From Kribbella solani (lineage in GTDB: Bacteria > Actinomycetota > Actinomycetes > Propionibacteriales > Kribbellaceae), in assembly GCF_014205295.1 (NCBI RefSeq), contig NZ_JACHNF010000001.1, positions 7,440,001 through 7,504,000 of the forward strand: DNA of 64,000 bases, given 5' to 3'. Every line of letters begins with the position of its first letter. Position 1 is the stretch's first letter. Both the position numbers and the translations under genes were made by a program. This document shows, piece after piece, positions 1 to 8,686 of this stretch. The notes under the pieces are model-generated. The model was not told the origin of the DNA and did not search any database. It saw only the letters and a program-made list of their open reading frames with translations.

Positions 1-90
1 CATCCAGCAGCACCCGGTCGTGCCAGTGCCGTGTGCGTGGGGTGCCAGCGGGTGGGAGGAACCTGAGGGTGAACGAGAGGGGCTCACCTG

Positions 91-948
91 ATGGGTGCGA
101 AGACTGTGAACAAGCTGGCGGTGACTTCTTTGGACGGGTCACCTGGGGCGACGCTGCACTACGAGGTCACCGGGTCGGGGCCGGTGCTGCTGCTGATCGC
201 CGGTGAGGGCGCCGACGCGGGCGTGTTCTCCGGCGTCGTCGGCCAGCTCGCCGCCGACTACACGGTGGTGACGTACGACCCGCGCGGCAACTCGCGCAGC
301 CGGACCGACGCGGCCGCCACCGACGAATCCGTGGCGCAGTCGGCCGCGGACGCGCTGGCGCTGATCGACACGGTCGCGGGCAGCGAGCCGGCGTACGTTT
401 TCGGCACCGGCTCTGGCGCGATCACCGGCCTGGAGCTGATCACCGGCCACCCGGACCGGGTCCGGATGCTGATCGCGCACGAGCCGCCGTGTACCGAGAT
501 CCTGCCCGACGCCGCCGACGCGCGCGCGTTCTTCCAGGAGGTGTACGACACCTACCGCACGGACGGGCTGACCGCGGCCGACGTGGTGTACATGATGGGC
601 ACCGGGATGGACGACGACGCGATGCCGCCGCTGGAGGACCTGCTGCCGGAGTACCGCGAGCTCGCGGAGCGGATGCAGGCGAACGCGGCCAACTTCTACC
701 AGCACAAGCTGTTGCCGTACACCCGCTATCAGCCGGATCTGGATGCCTTGAAACGGGTCGCTGACCGGATCGTACCGGCGGCGGGACTGGAGTCGTACCA
801 GCATCTGCCGGCGCAGCCGATCGCGGTCGTCGCCGGGCAACTCGGCTGGCCGGTGGTGATGTTCCCGGGCGGTCATGGCGGGTACTCCAGCCATCCGGCG
901 CCGTTCGCTACGCATCTCGCGCATCTGCTGAAGAGCGAGACAGTCTGA
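91..948 (+). CDS. alpha/beta hydrolase fold protein, nucleophile position is Gly
   Basis: A 285-residue cytoplasmic protein with the layout of small alpha/beta hydrolases: an N-terminal strand pair, the oxyanion region LLLIAGEG near residue 35, the strand YDPRGNSRS near 65, and a C-terminal FPGGHGGYSSHP that supplies the usual catalytic His. The nucleophile elbow, normally G-x-S-x-G, reads G105-T-G-S-G109, so the Ser sits one place too late and Gly is at the nucleophile position. Related sequences I know read like FGSSSGA or FGNSGGA here. The protein may therefore be non-hydrolytic or use a shifted Ser. Start is the ATG at 91. It stands alone, followed by a 14-bp tandem repeat and the ABC operon. 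Family assignment is firm; substrate is unknown. Confidence 0.85.
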   Translation: MGAKTVNKLAVTSLDGSPGATLHYEVTGSGPVLLLIAGEGADAGVFSGVVGQLAADYTVVTYDPRGNSRSRTDAAATDESVAQSAADALALIDTVAGSEPAYVFGTGSGAITGLELITGHPDRVRMLIAHEPPCTEILPDAADARAFFQEVYDTYRTDGLTAADVVYMMGTGMDDDAMPPLEDLLPEYRELAERMQANAANFYQHKLLPYTRYQPDLDALKRVADRIVPAAGLESYQHLPAQPIAVVAGQLGWPVVMFPGGHGGYSSHPAPFATHLAHLLKSETV

Positions 949-1002
949 TCCGATTTCCTGGTTCACCGGTCCGGGCGCGGGTCTGAGGGGTCCTGCGCCC
1001 GG

Positions 1003-1056
1003 CCCGGTTAGTTGTGCCCGGTTAGTTGTGCCCGGTTGGTTGTGCCGCTAGTTGTG
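1003..1056. repeat. 14-bp tandem repeat in intergenic region
   Basis: Three consecutive copies of CCCGGTTAGTTGTG (the third with one A to G change) and a fourth partial copy lie between the hydrolase and the ABC transporter operon. The rest of the 304-base gap 949-1252 shows only the ribosome binding site of the next gene. Confidence 0.8.
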
Positions 1057-1252
1057 CCTTGTTATTCGTGTTGACGGTCGGCCGTGGCGCGGCGTAGCGT
1101 CCCTCTTCTGCCCTTGACAATCGGTGTGGTTCAGCCATGCCGTCACAGTGGTGTCCGAACCCCCGGGTCTTCCTTGATTCGGGGCAGTTCCGCGTGCGCT
1201 GTGGCAGATCTGTGCTCCTCGGACACCACCTTGAGTGCGAGAGGAGGTAGTG

Positions 1253-2050
1253 GTGGGTGTCTACTGGGCGATCGCCGTCCGGTCGTTCCGGCGGTTCTCG
1301 ACGTACCGGATCGCGACCGCGTCCGGCGCGTTCACGAACACGGTGTTCGGCTTCATCCTCTGCGGCATCTATCTGACGCTGTGGCACGAACGACCCGGAC
1401 TCGGCGGGTACGACGTCGCCGACGCGCTCACGTTCGTCTGGTTGCAGCAGGGGCTGCTGATGCCGATCGGGATCTTCGGCGCGACCACGACCGTCGAGCT
1501 GGGGGAGCGGGTCCGCAGCGGCGAGATCGCGGTCGATCTGTACCGGCCGACGCGGTTGCTGCTCTGGTGGCTGTCGGTCGATCTCGGTCGCGCGATGTTC
1601 CAGCTGCTGGTCCGCGGCGGCGCGCCGTTGCTGGTCGGGGCGCTCGTGTTCGACCTCAAGTTCCCTTCCGGTCTGCTGGCCTGGCTCACGGTCGTGACCG
1701 GCATCGTGCTGGCGATCTTCGTCAGTTTCGGCATCCGGTACCTGGTCGCGCTGTCCGGCTTCTGGATCACCGACACGCGGGGAATGGAGCAGCTGGCGCT
1801 GGTCCTTTCGTGCTTCTTCTCCGGCATGATCCTGCCGCTGGTGGTGTTCCCAGGCTGGATCGGCGAGTTCGCGCGAGCGACACCGTGGGCCGCGACCATG
1901 CAGGTGCCGATCGACATCTGGCTCGGCCGCAACCCCGGCGGTACCGGCTCGGCGCTGATGTTCCAGCTGGGCTGGATCGTGGTGCTGTTACTCGGGGCGC
2001 AGCTCGTCACGACCGTGGCGACCCGGAAGGTGGTGATCCAGGGTGGTTGA
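1253..2050 (+). CDS. ABC-2 family exporter permease (first subunit)
   Basis: Integral membrane subunit of an ABC exporter, about 265 residues with roughly six hydrophobic segments and no signal peptide. It resembles the ABC2_membrane_6 type permeases (COG4587/COG3694) that occur as two non-identical permeases plus one ATPase. The start is taken as GTG 1253 because GAGAGGAGG lies at 1239-1246 just upstream; an in-frame GTG at 1235 would place that site inside the gene. The gene overlaps the next permease by 8 bases, indicating translational coupling. Substrate cannot be read from sequence; relatives export small lipophilic or cationic compounds. Confidence 0.85.
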   Translation: MGVYWAIAVRSFRRFSTYRIATASGAFTNTVFGFILCGIYLTLWHERPGLGGYDVADALTFVWLQQGLLMPIGIFGATTTVELGERVRSGEIAVDLYRPTRLLLWWLSVDLGRAMFQLLVRGGAPLLVGALVFDLKFPSGLLAWLTVVTGIVLAIFVSFGIRYLVALSGFWITDTRGMEQLALVLSCFFSGMILPLVVFPGWIGEFARATPWAATMQVPIDIWLGRNPGGTGSALMFQLGWIVVLLLGAQLVTTVATRKVVIQGG

Positions 2051-2858
2051 GCGCGTGCTCCGGGCGCCGGGTCAGTACTGGATGCTGATCGTGATGTGGA
2101 TCCGGTCCTCGATGGCGTACCCGTTGTCGTTCGTCCTGATGTTGGTCAGCTCGATGCTGACCACGGTGCTGGACTTCGTCGCGGTGGTGCTGATGTTCAG
2201 CCACATCTCTTCGTTCGGTGGGTTCTCGCTGCCGGAGATGGCGTTGCTGTACGCAACGGCTTCGATGACCCTCGGGCTCGCCGACCTGTGCACCGGATCG
2301 GTCGAACGGGTCGGGCAGCGGATTCGCACCGGGACCTTCGACGGGTACCTGATCCGGCCGGTGCCCGCGCTGTTGCAGGCGGCCGCGGACGGGTTCGCGC
2401 TGCGGCGGGTGGGGCGGCCGTTGCAGGCGCTGATCGTGATGGGGTTCGCGTTCCGCTGGCTCGACGTCGACTGGACAGTTGCCCGCGGCATCATGTTGGT
2501 GGTGTCGGTGATCGCCGGATCGGTGATCTTCGGGTCGATCTTCGTCCTCGGCGCCGCGTTCCAGTTCGTTTCGGTGGATTCGGCCGAGTTGGCCAACTCA
2601 TTGACGTACGGCGGGCAGACGCTGGCGCAGTACCCGCTGGCGGTCTTCGGGAAGGAGATCGTGCGCGCGGTGACCTTCGTCGTACCGATTGCCTTTGTCA
2701 ACTATTACCCGGTGCTGTTCGTACTGGGCAAGCCCGCGCCGCTGGGGCTGCCGTCCTGGATCGGGCTGCTGTCACCGCTGGTCGCCGTCGTGATGGTCGC
2801 GCTGGCGTCGCTGGCGTGGCGTTCCGGTCTTCGTCGCTATCGCAGTACAGGGAGCTGA
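2043..2858 (+). CDS. ABC-2 family exporter permease (second subunit)
   Basis: A 271-residue membrane protein with about six transmembrane segments, including a long stretch around residues 20-60 and another near 150-180. It carries the short cytoplasmic segment RIRTGTFDGYLIRPVP, typical of this permease family, matched in the first subunit by RVRSGEIAVDLYRPT. The two permeases probably form a heterodimer. It overlaps the preceding gene by 8 bases and is followed after 4 bases by the ATPase, so all three form one operon. Confidence 0.87.
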   Translation: MVERVLRAPGQYWMLIVMWIRSSMAYPLSFVLMLVSSMLTTVLDFVAVVLMFSHISSFGGFSLPEMALLYATASMTLGLADLCTGSVERVGQRIRTGTFDGYLIRPVPALLQAAADGFALRRVGRPLQALIVMGFAFRWLDVDWTVARGIMLVVSVIAGSVIFGSIFVLGAAFQFVSVDSAELANSLTYGGQTLAQYPLAVFGKEIVRAVTFVVPIAFVNYYPVLFVLGKPAPLGLPSWIGLLSPLVAVVMVALASLAWRSGLRRYRSTGS

Positions 2859-2862
2859 TGTC

Positions 2863-3825
2863 GTGCCCGTGATCGAATTGTCAGACGTTTCCCGCGCGTT
2901 CACGGTGCGGTCGAGAGTGGGTTTCCGGCGTACCCGGCGGGAAGTCCGCGCCGTGGACGGACTGTCCTTTTCCGTCGAGCCCGGCGAGGTCGTCGGGTAT
3001 ATCGGGCCGAATGGCGCCGGGAAATCCACGACCATCAAAATGCTGACCGGCATCCTGGTGCCGTCCGCGGGCAGTATCCGGGTCGCCGGGGTCGATCCGT
3101 CCCGGCATCGGCTCAAGCTGGCCAAGCGGATGGGCGTGGTGTTCGGGCAGCGTACGACGCTGTGGTGGGACCTGCCGTTGCGCGATTCCTTCGCCGTCCT
3201 GCAGAAAATGTACGAAGTACCGCTCGCCCGGCATCGCGAGAATCTGGCAACCTTTGTCGAGCTGCTGGACCTTGGTGACCTGCTGGACGTTCCGGTCCGG
3301 CAATTGTCGCTGGGGCAGCGAATGCGCGGCGATATCGCGGCCGCGTTGCTGCACGATCCGGAGATCGTCTACCTTGACGAGCCGACGATCGGCCTCGACG
3401 TGATCAGCAAGGCCCGATTGCGCGAATTCCTGGCCGAGATCAACGCGGCCCGGCGTACCACCATCATCCTCACCACCCACGACCTGGACGACATCGAGGC
3501 CCTCTGCACCCGAGTCATGGTCATCGACCACGGCCACCAAATCTTCGACGGAACCCTAGCCGCCCTCAAGGCCGGCCAGTCCGCACCCCGCACCCTCGTA
3601 GTAGACCTAGCCACCGCCCTCCCACCCATCCAAATCCCCGGCGCCACGGTCACCAAGGTAGAAGGCCCCCGCCAGCACCTGACCTTCCCCCCAACCACCA
3701 GCGCCGCCCCCCTCCTAACCCAACTCGCCGCCAACTACCCCTTGGTAGACCTCTCAGTCTCCGAACCCACCATCGAGTCAGTAATAACCCAGCTCTACAC
3801 CCGCCCAGTAGACACCAGCTCTTAG
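2863..3825 (+). CDS. ABC transporter ATP-binding protein, exporter type
   Basis: A 320-residue ATPase that powers the two upstream permeases. Walker A is GPNGAGKST near residue 48, the signature is LSLGQRMR, and Walker B is IVYLDEPTIGLD, followed by the H-loop TTHDLDD. The insert after Walker A (VVFGQRTTLWWDLP) is characteristic of the COG4586 group paired with two ABC-2 permeases. The C-terminal ~85 residues form the small accessory domain seen in DrrA-like exporters. Start is GTG 2863. Third gene of the operon. Confidence 0.92.
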   Translation: MPVIELSDVSRAFTVRSRVGFRRTRREVRAVDGLSFSVEPGEVVGYIGPNGAGKSTTIKMLTGILVPSAGSIRVAGVDPSRHRLKLAKRMGVVFGQRTTLWWDLPLRDSFAVLQKMYEVPLARHRENLATFVELLDLGDLLDVPVRQLSLGQRMRGDIAAALLHDPEIVYLDEPTIGLDVISKARLREFLAEINAARRTTIILTTHDLDDIEALCTRVMVIDHGHQIFDGTLAALKAGQSAPRTLVVDLATALPPIQIPGATVTKVEGPRQHLTFPPTTSAAPLLTQLAANYPLVDLSVSEPTIESVITQLYTRPVDTSS

Positions 3826-3852
3826 AGGGCGGCTGAGAACTCTGACACCCTC

Positions 3853-5011
3853 TTAGTGGCGGCCGGTGTCCTTGGTGTGGCTTTCTGCGGCGCGGGCGCG
3901 CGGTGGAGCTGACGTTCTATTGCCGGCATTCAGCTCGACGGACTGCGTTTGCTGAGGTCCCGGCAGCACCCGCAACTCGGCATCCATCACCTGATTGAAC
4001 CCGTCCTGCCCACGCACCATCCCGTCCAGGTCGATCCCTTGCGGCAACACCGGCGCTACCCCGAACACCCGCGTGTGCGCCGCCACCAGGAACGTCCGCA
4101 TCACCGCATCCGAACCCCGGTTGAACTCGGGCGCCTGCACCAGAAAGTACGCGGCATCGACAAACGCCTGCCGCCGCGCCGCGGTTCCGGCCCCAGCACC
4201 CTGAACCGCGCCACCGGCATCCTCGAGTGCGCCCCCATTTTCCGCCCGCGCCTGCTCTTCCTCGAGCGCGGCCCGTCCTTCCTCGAGCTCAGCCAGCGTT
4301 TCGAACGACATCCGCCGCAGCACCTCCCGATCCGGCTCCACGGCGGTCTGCGTCATCATCGAGCCCAACTGCCAGCTCGGCATCGCCTGCCCCGAATCCT
4401 GGTCCGCGGGCAGCGGAACGAAGTGCAGCAGATTCCCGTTCATCGTCCGCCCATCTCGCAGCGTCACGACATTCTGCAACTCCCGTACCCCATCGTGCAT
4501 TTCCGGCACGTCAGCCAACCGTTGCCACGCGACTTTCTGAAGCTCAGCCAGGTATTTGAACGCGGGCGACCCTTCTTCCTGCCGCCGGGGGTCTGGCATC
4601 ACCGGGTTCCACTTGCTGTGCCGGATCGGCGTCAGCACGTCCTCCGGGTGCGAATCCGGCCGAGGCCACCGCCCACCGGCCGCCACCTGATACCGCCACT
4701 CCGTCACCCGCCGATAAGCCGCCTCGAACGCAGCCACCCGCTCCGCCCTAGACTCGGCCCCCTCCAGCCGCTGGTCCAGCACCACCAGCGCCGCCTCGGC
4801 CCCCGCGGCCTGGACGCGCGCAAACCCACCCAGCTGATCCCAAGCCGCGGGATTCCTGTCTGTCCGCACTACCGCCGGCGTAGGGAAACACCGCCACGAA
4901 ACCCGCTCCACCTCAGCCGCCGCAGCCGGCCGCGATCGAGCGCACGTACGCGTGCCCCAACGCCGCCACCCACACCCGCCGCTCATCCTCGTTGACCAAA
5001 CAGAGCTTCAT
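3853..5011 (-). pseudogene. unknown protein with probable frameshift near the N-terminus
   Basis: A continuous minus-strand frame covers 3853-4986, but its first ~20 residues are Cys/Arg/Trp-rich and look out of frame. An ATG at 5011 opens another frame, MKLCLVNEDERRVWVAALGH..., that reads sensibly for 32 codons and then stops. Removing one G near 4923-4928 joins it to the long frame at AEVERVSWRCFPTPAVV. That ATG overlaps the stop of the upstream small gene as ATGA. The body contains a Glu/Ala-rich coiled segment around residue 240 and a conserved-looking block (AYFLVQAPEFNRGSDAVMRT, then TRVFGVAPVLPQGIDLDG). I do not recognise the family. It is either a decayed gene or carries a sequencing error. 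Confidence 0.5.
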
Positions 5012-5407
5012 CGTGTGACCCCCAGGTCCCGGTCGTGAACTGTCGACCGTTGCGTACGTTGTGCGGCGATCCGTGTTTCTCGGGGCAAGTTCGCCCGTCT
5101 GGAGTCACTGTAATTGTTCACGGCGACACGCGTTCCGCCCAGCTCTGTCAGCGTGTCCAAACCGGCCGGCGTCCGCAGCTGCGCCGACGCCGCGACGCAA
5201 TTGGCACGCGCGGCAGTCCTCGCGCTGTCGGATGAAAGTGCGCTGCGCTCGATCTCGTACCAGCCTGTCGTGAGCTCCTTGACCCGAACTGAGGCATGCG
5301 AGTGCCATTGCACCTCGACCCGTTCGACATCCGGCGTACGAAGGTACGCGTGAATGCCCTTGTATCGCGAGCCATCCGTGTACCGAAGGAAGAAACTCAG
5401 CAGTCAC
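5008..5407 (-). pseudogene. small unknown protein, coupled to the downstream gene, 5' frameshift
   Basis: A minus-strand frame from about 5403 to 5008 reads FFLRYTDGSRYKGIHAYLRT... through VRVKELTTGWYEIERSALSS and looks like real protein. In that frame a TGA at 5406-5404 lies just upstream and there is no good start before GTG 5313. A GTG at 5407 opens VTAEF in the other frame, and removing one T from the TTT at 5394-5396 would fuse the two into a protein of about 130 residues. Its stop overlaps the ATG at 5011. No family recognised. The gap 5408-5809 to the sigma gene shows nothing else I can support. Confidence 0.4.
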
Positions 5408-5809
5408 GCGAGGCTCGACGGAAATCGTTCTCCTCAGCAACTCAAGACTTTCTCCGCGGCCTTTCCACCATGCCGGCGGACGATATCGACCGCAGAGACC
5501 GGTTTCGCACCCAGTCGAGCGGCCGACTCGCCGCGAACGCTCTGTGCAGATCAGACGGCTCGTACGCGTACTCCGGTTCAGGTGGCATGTGATCTCCCAG
5601 GTCTCTGTCCTTCGACCGTAGAGAGTTCGGACGGGGCCATGGGGTGGGATTTGGGATCTGTGGATAACTCGGGCAGTTGTATGGGTGCGGAGTGCGCGCC
5701 GGACAACTCGGGTGGGTTACGGATAGGCGGCGGGGGTGACCTCGGGGGTGGTGACGTCGTTGAGTGCGGGTACGGGCCAACGGGCAGCGGATTCGGGGGT
5801 GGTGAAGGT

Positions 5810-6586
5810 ATGCCGACGATGACGGACGTACCAGCGGACGTGGACGCGCCGGCAAAGGCTGACGCACCGGCGGAGGCTGACGCGCCGGCGGAGGTGGACG
5901 CGCCGGCGGAGGTGGACGCGCCGCCACGTGACCCCGCTGGTTTCGTCGCCTGGGCACGGCCGCACTTGAACGCGATGACCCTGCTGGCCGGTCGCCTGGC
6001 ACCCGGCGCGAACCCGGACGTCATCGTGCAGAACGCACTATCCCGAGCCTGCGCAACCCGAAACCGATACAACCCAGCCCGGCACACACCATCAACCTGG
6101 CTACTGAAACTCACCGCCACCCAATCCCACAAAACCAAACGCCACAACCGACGCCGAACCATCTCCCCCAAGACCCGAGCCGACAAGTACCCAAACGATG
6201 CGTACTTGAACGGCACACACCTGAACGACGCGAGCCTGAACGACGCGACCCTGCACGGGGTGGGCCGGCCTGGCGCGAAACCGAGCGGCGCGAACCTGCA
6301 CGGCGCGGGCGTGAGTGGCGCGGGCGTGAGTGGCGCGAATCTGAGCGGCGCGGGGGTCGGTGCCGGGGCGGGCCGGGTGCTGCCGGTGCTGGATGCGCGC
6401 GGGGACCTGGAGGACGCGCTGCTTTCACTGTCCGTCCGCCAACGCCTGGCGGTCGACTGTTACTACTTCGCGGACCTCACCATCGCGGAAACAGCCGCGG
6501 TCATGTCCTGCTCCGAAGGCACCGTCAGATCAACCCTCTCAGCAGCCCGAACCCACCTCCGCACCCTGCTCGAGGTCCTCGAATGA
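5810..6586 (+). CDS. ECF-type sigma factor with pentapeptide-repeat linker
   Basis: A 258-residue sigma-70 family regulator directing RNA polymerase to a small regulon. Region 2 lies at about 42-118 (FVAWARPHLNAMTLLAGRL, then PDVIVQNALSRA, and the basic end RHNRRR). Region 4 is at about 198-258 (LSLSVRQRLAVDCYYFADLT, helix-turn-helix MSCSEGTVRSTLSAAR). The linker between them, residues 131-185, is eleven consecutive pentapeptides of the A-x-L-x-G kind, which is unusual. Residues 11-40 are five copies of a V/A-D-A-P-A-E/K hexapeptide. ATG 5810 was chosen because sequence upstream in the frame is low-complexity; ATG 5819 is an alternative. The next gene on the strand, 640 bases on, may encode the anti-sigma factor. 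Confidence 0.82.
   Translation: MPTMTDVPADVDAPAKADAPAEADAPAEVDAPAEVDAPPRDPAGFVAWARPHLNAMTLLAGRLAPGANPDVIVQNALSRACATRNRYNPARHTPSTWLLKLTATQSHKTKRHNRRRTISPKTRADKYPNDAYLNGTHLNDASLNDATLHGVGRPGAKPSGANLHGAGVSGAGVSGANLSGAGVGAGAGRVLPVLDARGDLEDALLSLSVRQRLAVDCYYFADLTIAETAAVMSCSEGTVRSTLSAARTHLRTLLEVLE
6200..6364 (+). repeat. 15-bp coding repeat encoding eleven pentapeptides
   Basis: Eleven in-register 15-base units encode AYLNG THLND ASLND ATLHG, then VGRPG AKPSG ANLHG AGVSG, then AGVSG ANLSG AGVGA. The second and third positions follow the pentapeptide-repeat pattern A(N/D)L in most units. The array occupies the linker of the sigma factor. Confidence 0.85.
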
Positions 6587-6798
6587 CCCCCAACCACCAA
6601 CCCCTCACCCCTCGCCGCCTACCCACACCTTCGCCCCACCCCACCACCGGCACCCGCCGCACCTGCGCCGGGCCGCCGTGTACCACGAGCGATGCCAGCA
6701 GCAGGTGTGCCGAGCTGCTCCGCCGCAGCGTCTCCGGCTGCCGGAACCGCATGCGGCCCGCAGACCGCGCCGTCGGTGGTGCAGCGGGGTTGCCGGTT

Positions 6799-6880
6799 GA
6801 GGTGCAGGGTTGCCCCCTCGAATTTCCAGGGGGCAACCCTGCATTTCAGGGGGCAGCCACTCAACTGGAGGGTTGTGCCG
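6799..6880. repeat. palindromic intergenic element, copy 1
   Basis: A 16-bp perfect stem (6803-6818 with 6828-6843, core AGGGTTGCCCCCT / AGGGGGCAACCCT) with a 9-base loop, followed by a related tail CAGGGGGCAGCCACTCAACTGG. A second copy with the same core and a similar tail is at 22135-22205. The surrounding gap 6587-7226 has no convincing gene; the frame open through it is low in complexity and built on the repeat. Confidence 0.75.
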
Positions 6881-7226
6881 GTTGGCGAGCCAAGGTGCAG
6901 TACATGCTGAGGGCTCAGGCCGGCCGGGCCCAGCGCAGCAGGATGTGCGTTCTGACCACGTGGCACCTGCAATACGTGCGGCACCTGACGTTCGTGCGGT
7001 ACCTGGAGATCGTGTCGCGGCTTCAGTACGCCCGTCGAATCCAGTACGTGCGACGGTTGCAGGTCGTGGCTGGGGGCGTGGAGCAGGGGCAGCGCGGCTG
7101 GGGTACGTGCAACGGCTCGGTTGGTTGGGGCGTCCCCGGGGTGATGGGTGGGCGGGGTGGTTGGCGCGTGCGTGGTGAGGGTTGGTTCGGTGGGGATGGG
7201 CTTGGGTTTTGGGTGGAGGGTTTGGG

Positions 7227-8339
7227 ATGAAGCCGGTTGATGAGATGGATGAGATGTTGCGGCGGGCGGGTGCGCGGTGGCGGGCTGATCAGCGTGGGCC
7301 GGCGGAGCCTGATGTCGCGTTTGTCGTGAGCGGCGGGCGGAAGCGGCGCCGGTGGGTGTCGGCGTTGGCGGCCGCGAGCGTGGCGGTGGTCGCGGCGGGT
7401 GTACTGGCTGTCGCGCCGGGCGATGTACCGGCCGCGAACGGCGTTGCAGCATCGGTCGACCAGGGCGAAGCTGGCCCCCGCAACCGACCGGGCATGGCGG
7501 GTACGGACCGTGCGCCGAGTGCCGATGGGCCGGGTGCGGGTGTGGGTGGGGTGGCGAATGAGGGGTTGTTGGTGGGGGTGGGGGATTTGGTTCGGGTTAG
7601 TGGGCGGGTGATTGGTGTTCCGGGGAAGGTGCCGGTGTACTGCGCGCCGCTTGCGGTTCCGGTTGTTGGGTATGCGAAGGGGCAGGAGCCGGCGCCGAGT
7701 TGTCCGGCGGGGTACGCGGTGGCGTTGTACGGGGCCGACCTGGACCGCATCGCCGGTGTCACCACGGTCAAGGGTGTACGCATCGGCGACGCGACTTTCA
7801 CGGGGATCTGGCGCGGGCGGTCGATCGACGTACGGGAACAGTCCGCGATGGTCGCGCCTAAGCCGGAGGCACTTCCGGAGCTGCCGTGCGCGGCGCCGGA
7901 AGGTGGATGGCGGCCTGAGCCGAGCAATGTTTCGTCGCCGGCGGTGAACGCGTTCTTGGCGGCGCATGCCGGGCAGGCGTACGGGCCGGTCATCTACTAC
8001 CCGTACGGCACGAGTCGTGGCGCGCCGGTCGTCACCATGGTCGGGGTCGCGCATGGCGATCTGGGGGCGTTCCGGGATGCGTTCGAGAAGGTGTACAGCG
8101 GGAACTTGTGCGTGGCTCCGGTCTTGATGAGCCGGGCGGATGACGAACGGGTGAGCAACGCGCTGGCGTCGACGGTGAACGCGAAGGGTCTTGGGATTTA
8201 CGCGTCGTCCGGTGCCGGGATGACGGGCGGCCCGGCGAGCGTGTCGATGATCGCGTATACGGAGCAGGTGAAGTCGGCGCTCACACCCATCGGACTCGGC
8301 CTGATCCGGGTTGAGCCCCAGGTCGTACCCGTGCGCTGA
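7227..8339 (+). CDS. single-span membrane protein, possible anti-sigma factor
   Basis: A 370-residue protein with a short cytoplasmic N-terminus (MKPVDEMDEMLRRAGARWRA), one transmembrane helix at about residues 38-57 preceded by GGRKRRR, and a long extracytoplasmic domain. This topology and its place downstream of an ECF sigma gene suggest an anti-sigma or sensor partner, though no zinc-binding anti-sigma motif is visible. The outer domain contains four or more cysteines (YCAPL, SCPAGYA, ELPCAAPEG, NLCVAPV) that could form disulfides. Start ATG 7227 has GGAGGG at 7215-7220. Function inferred from context only. Confidence 0.75.
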   Translation: MKPVDEMDEMLRRAGARWRADQRGPAEPDVAFVVSGGRKRRRWVSALAAASVAVVAAGVLAVAPGDVPAANGVAASVDQGEAGPRNRPGMAGTDRAPSADGPGAGVGGVANEGLLVGVGDLVRVSGRVIGVPGKVPVYCAPLAVPVVGYAKGQEPAPSCPAGYAVALYGADLDRIAGVTTVKGVRIGDATFTGIWRGRSIDVREQSAMVAPKPEALPELPCAAPEGGWRPEPSNVSSPAVNAFLAAHAGQAYGPVIYYPYGTSRGAPVVTMVGVAHGDLGAFRDAFEKVYSGNLCVAPVLMSRADDERVSNALASTVNAKGLGIYASSGAGMTGGPASVSMIAYTEQVKSALTPIGLGLIRVEPQVVPVR

Positions 8340-8368
8340 GTAGGACCTCCCAACAATCACAACCCCTG

Positions 8369-8416
8369 GCGCCGCGCTCGGTGACGTCGGTGGCCGCGAC
8401 TTCCACCGAGCGGCGC
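8369..8416. terminator. possible hairpin terminator
   Basis: GCGCCGCGCTCGGTG at 8369-8383 pairs with CACCGAGCGGCGC at 8404-8416, leaving a 2-base bulge and a 20-base loop. It lies 30 bases after the stop of the membrane protein gene. No T-run follows. The remainder of the 8340-8686 gap shows no gene I can support. Confidence 0.35.
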
Positions 8417-8686
8417 ATCCCGCCGGTATCCCATGGAATCTCCGGCGGCGTGCCCTTGGGGGATTGGTCGGATGCGGCTGATGCCCGGTGTCGGCGGAGG
8501 CGGTTGCAGGCCGATGACCCGCAACGGGCGAAGTTCGTGTGCCCGGCGGCGCCCGGGATGCTGTACCCAGCGGTGGATCGTGGTGGGTTTGGGGGTGCTG
8601 TTCCATCAGGGTCGAAACGGGGGACGGGGGTGTGGTTGGCGTGTCATCGTGTGCGCATCCGTTCGCGCACGTGAGGCAGGTGGCGT

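Noticed and set aside
6583..7230. A 215-codon frame overlapping the sigma factor stop as ATGA
   Set aside because: Its composition is Pro/Gly/Arg low complexity, it runs through the palindromic element and it resembles no family.
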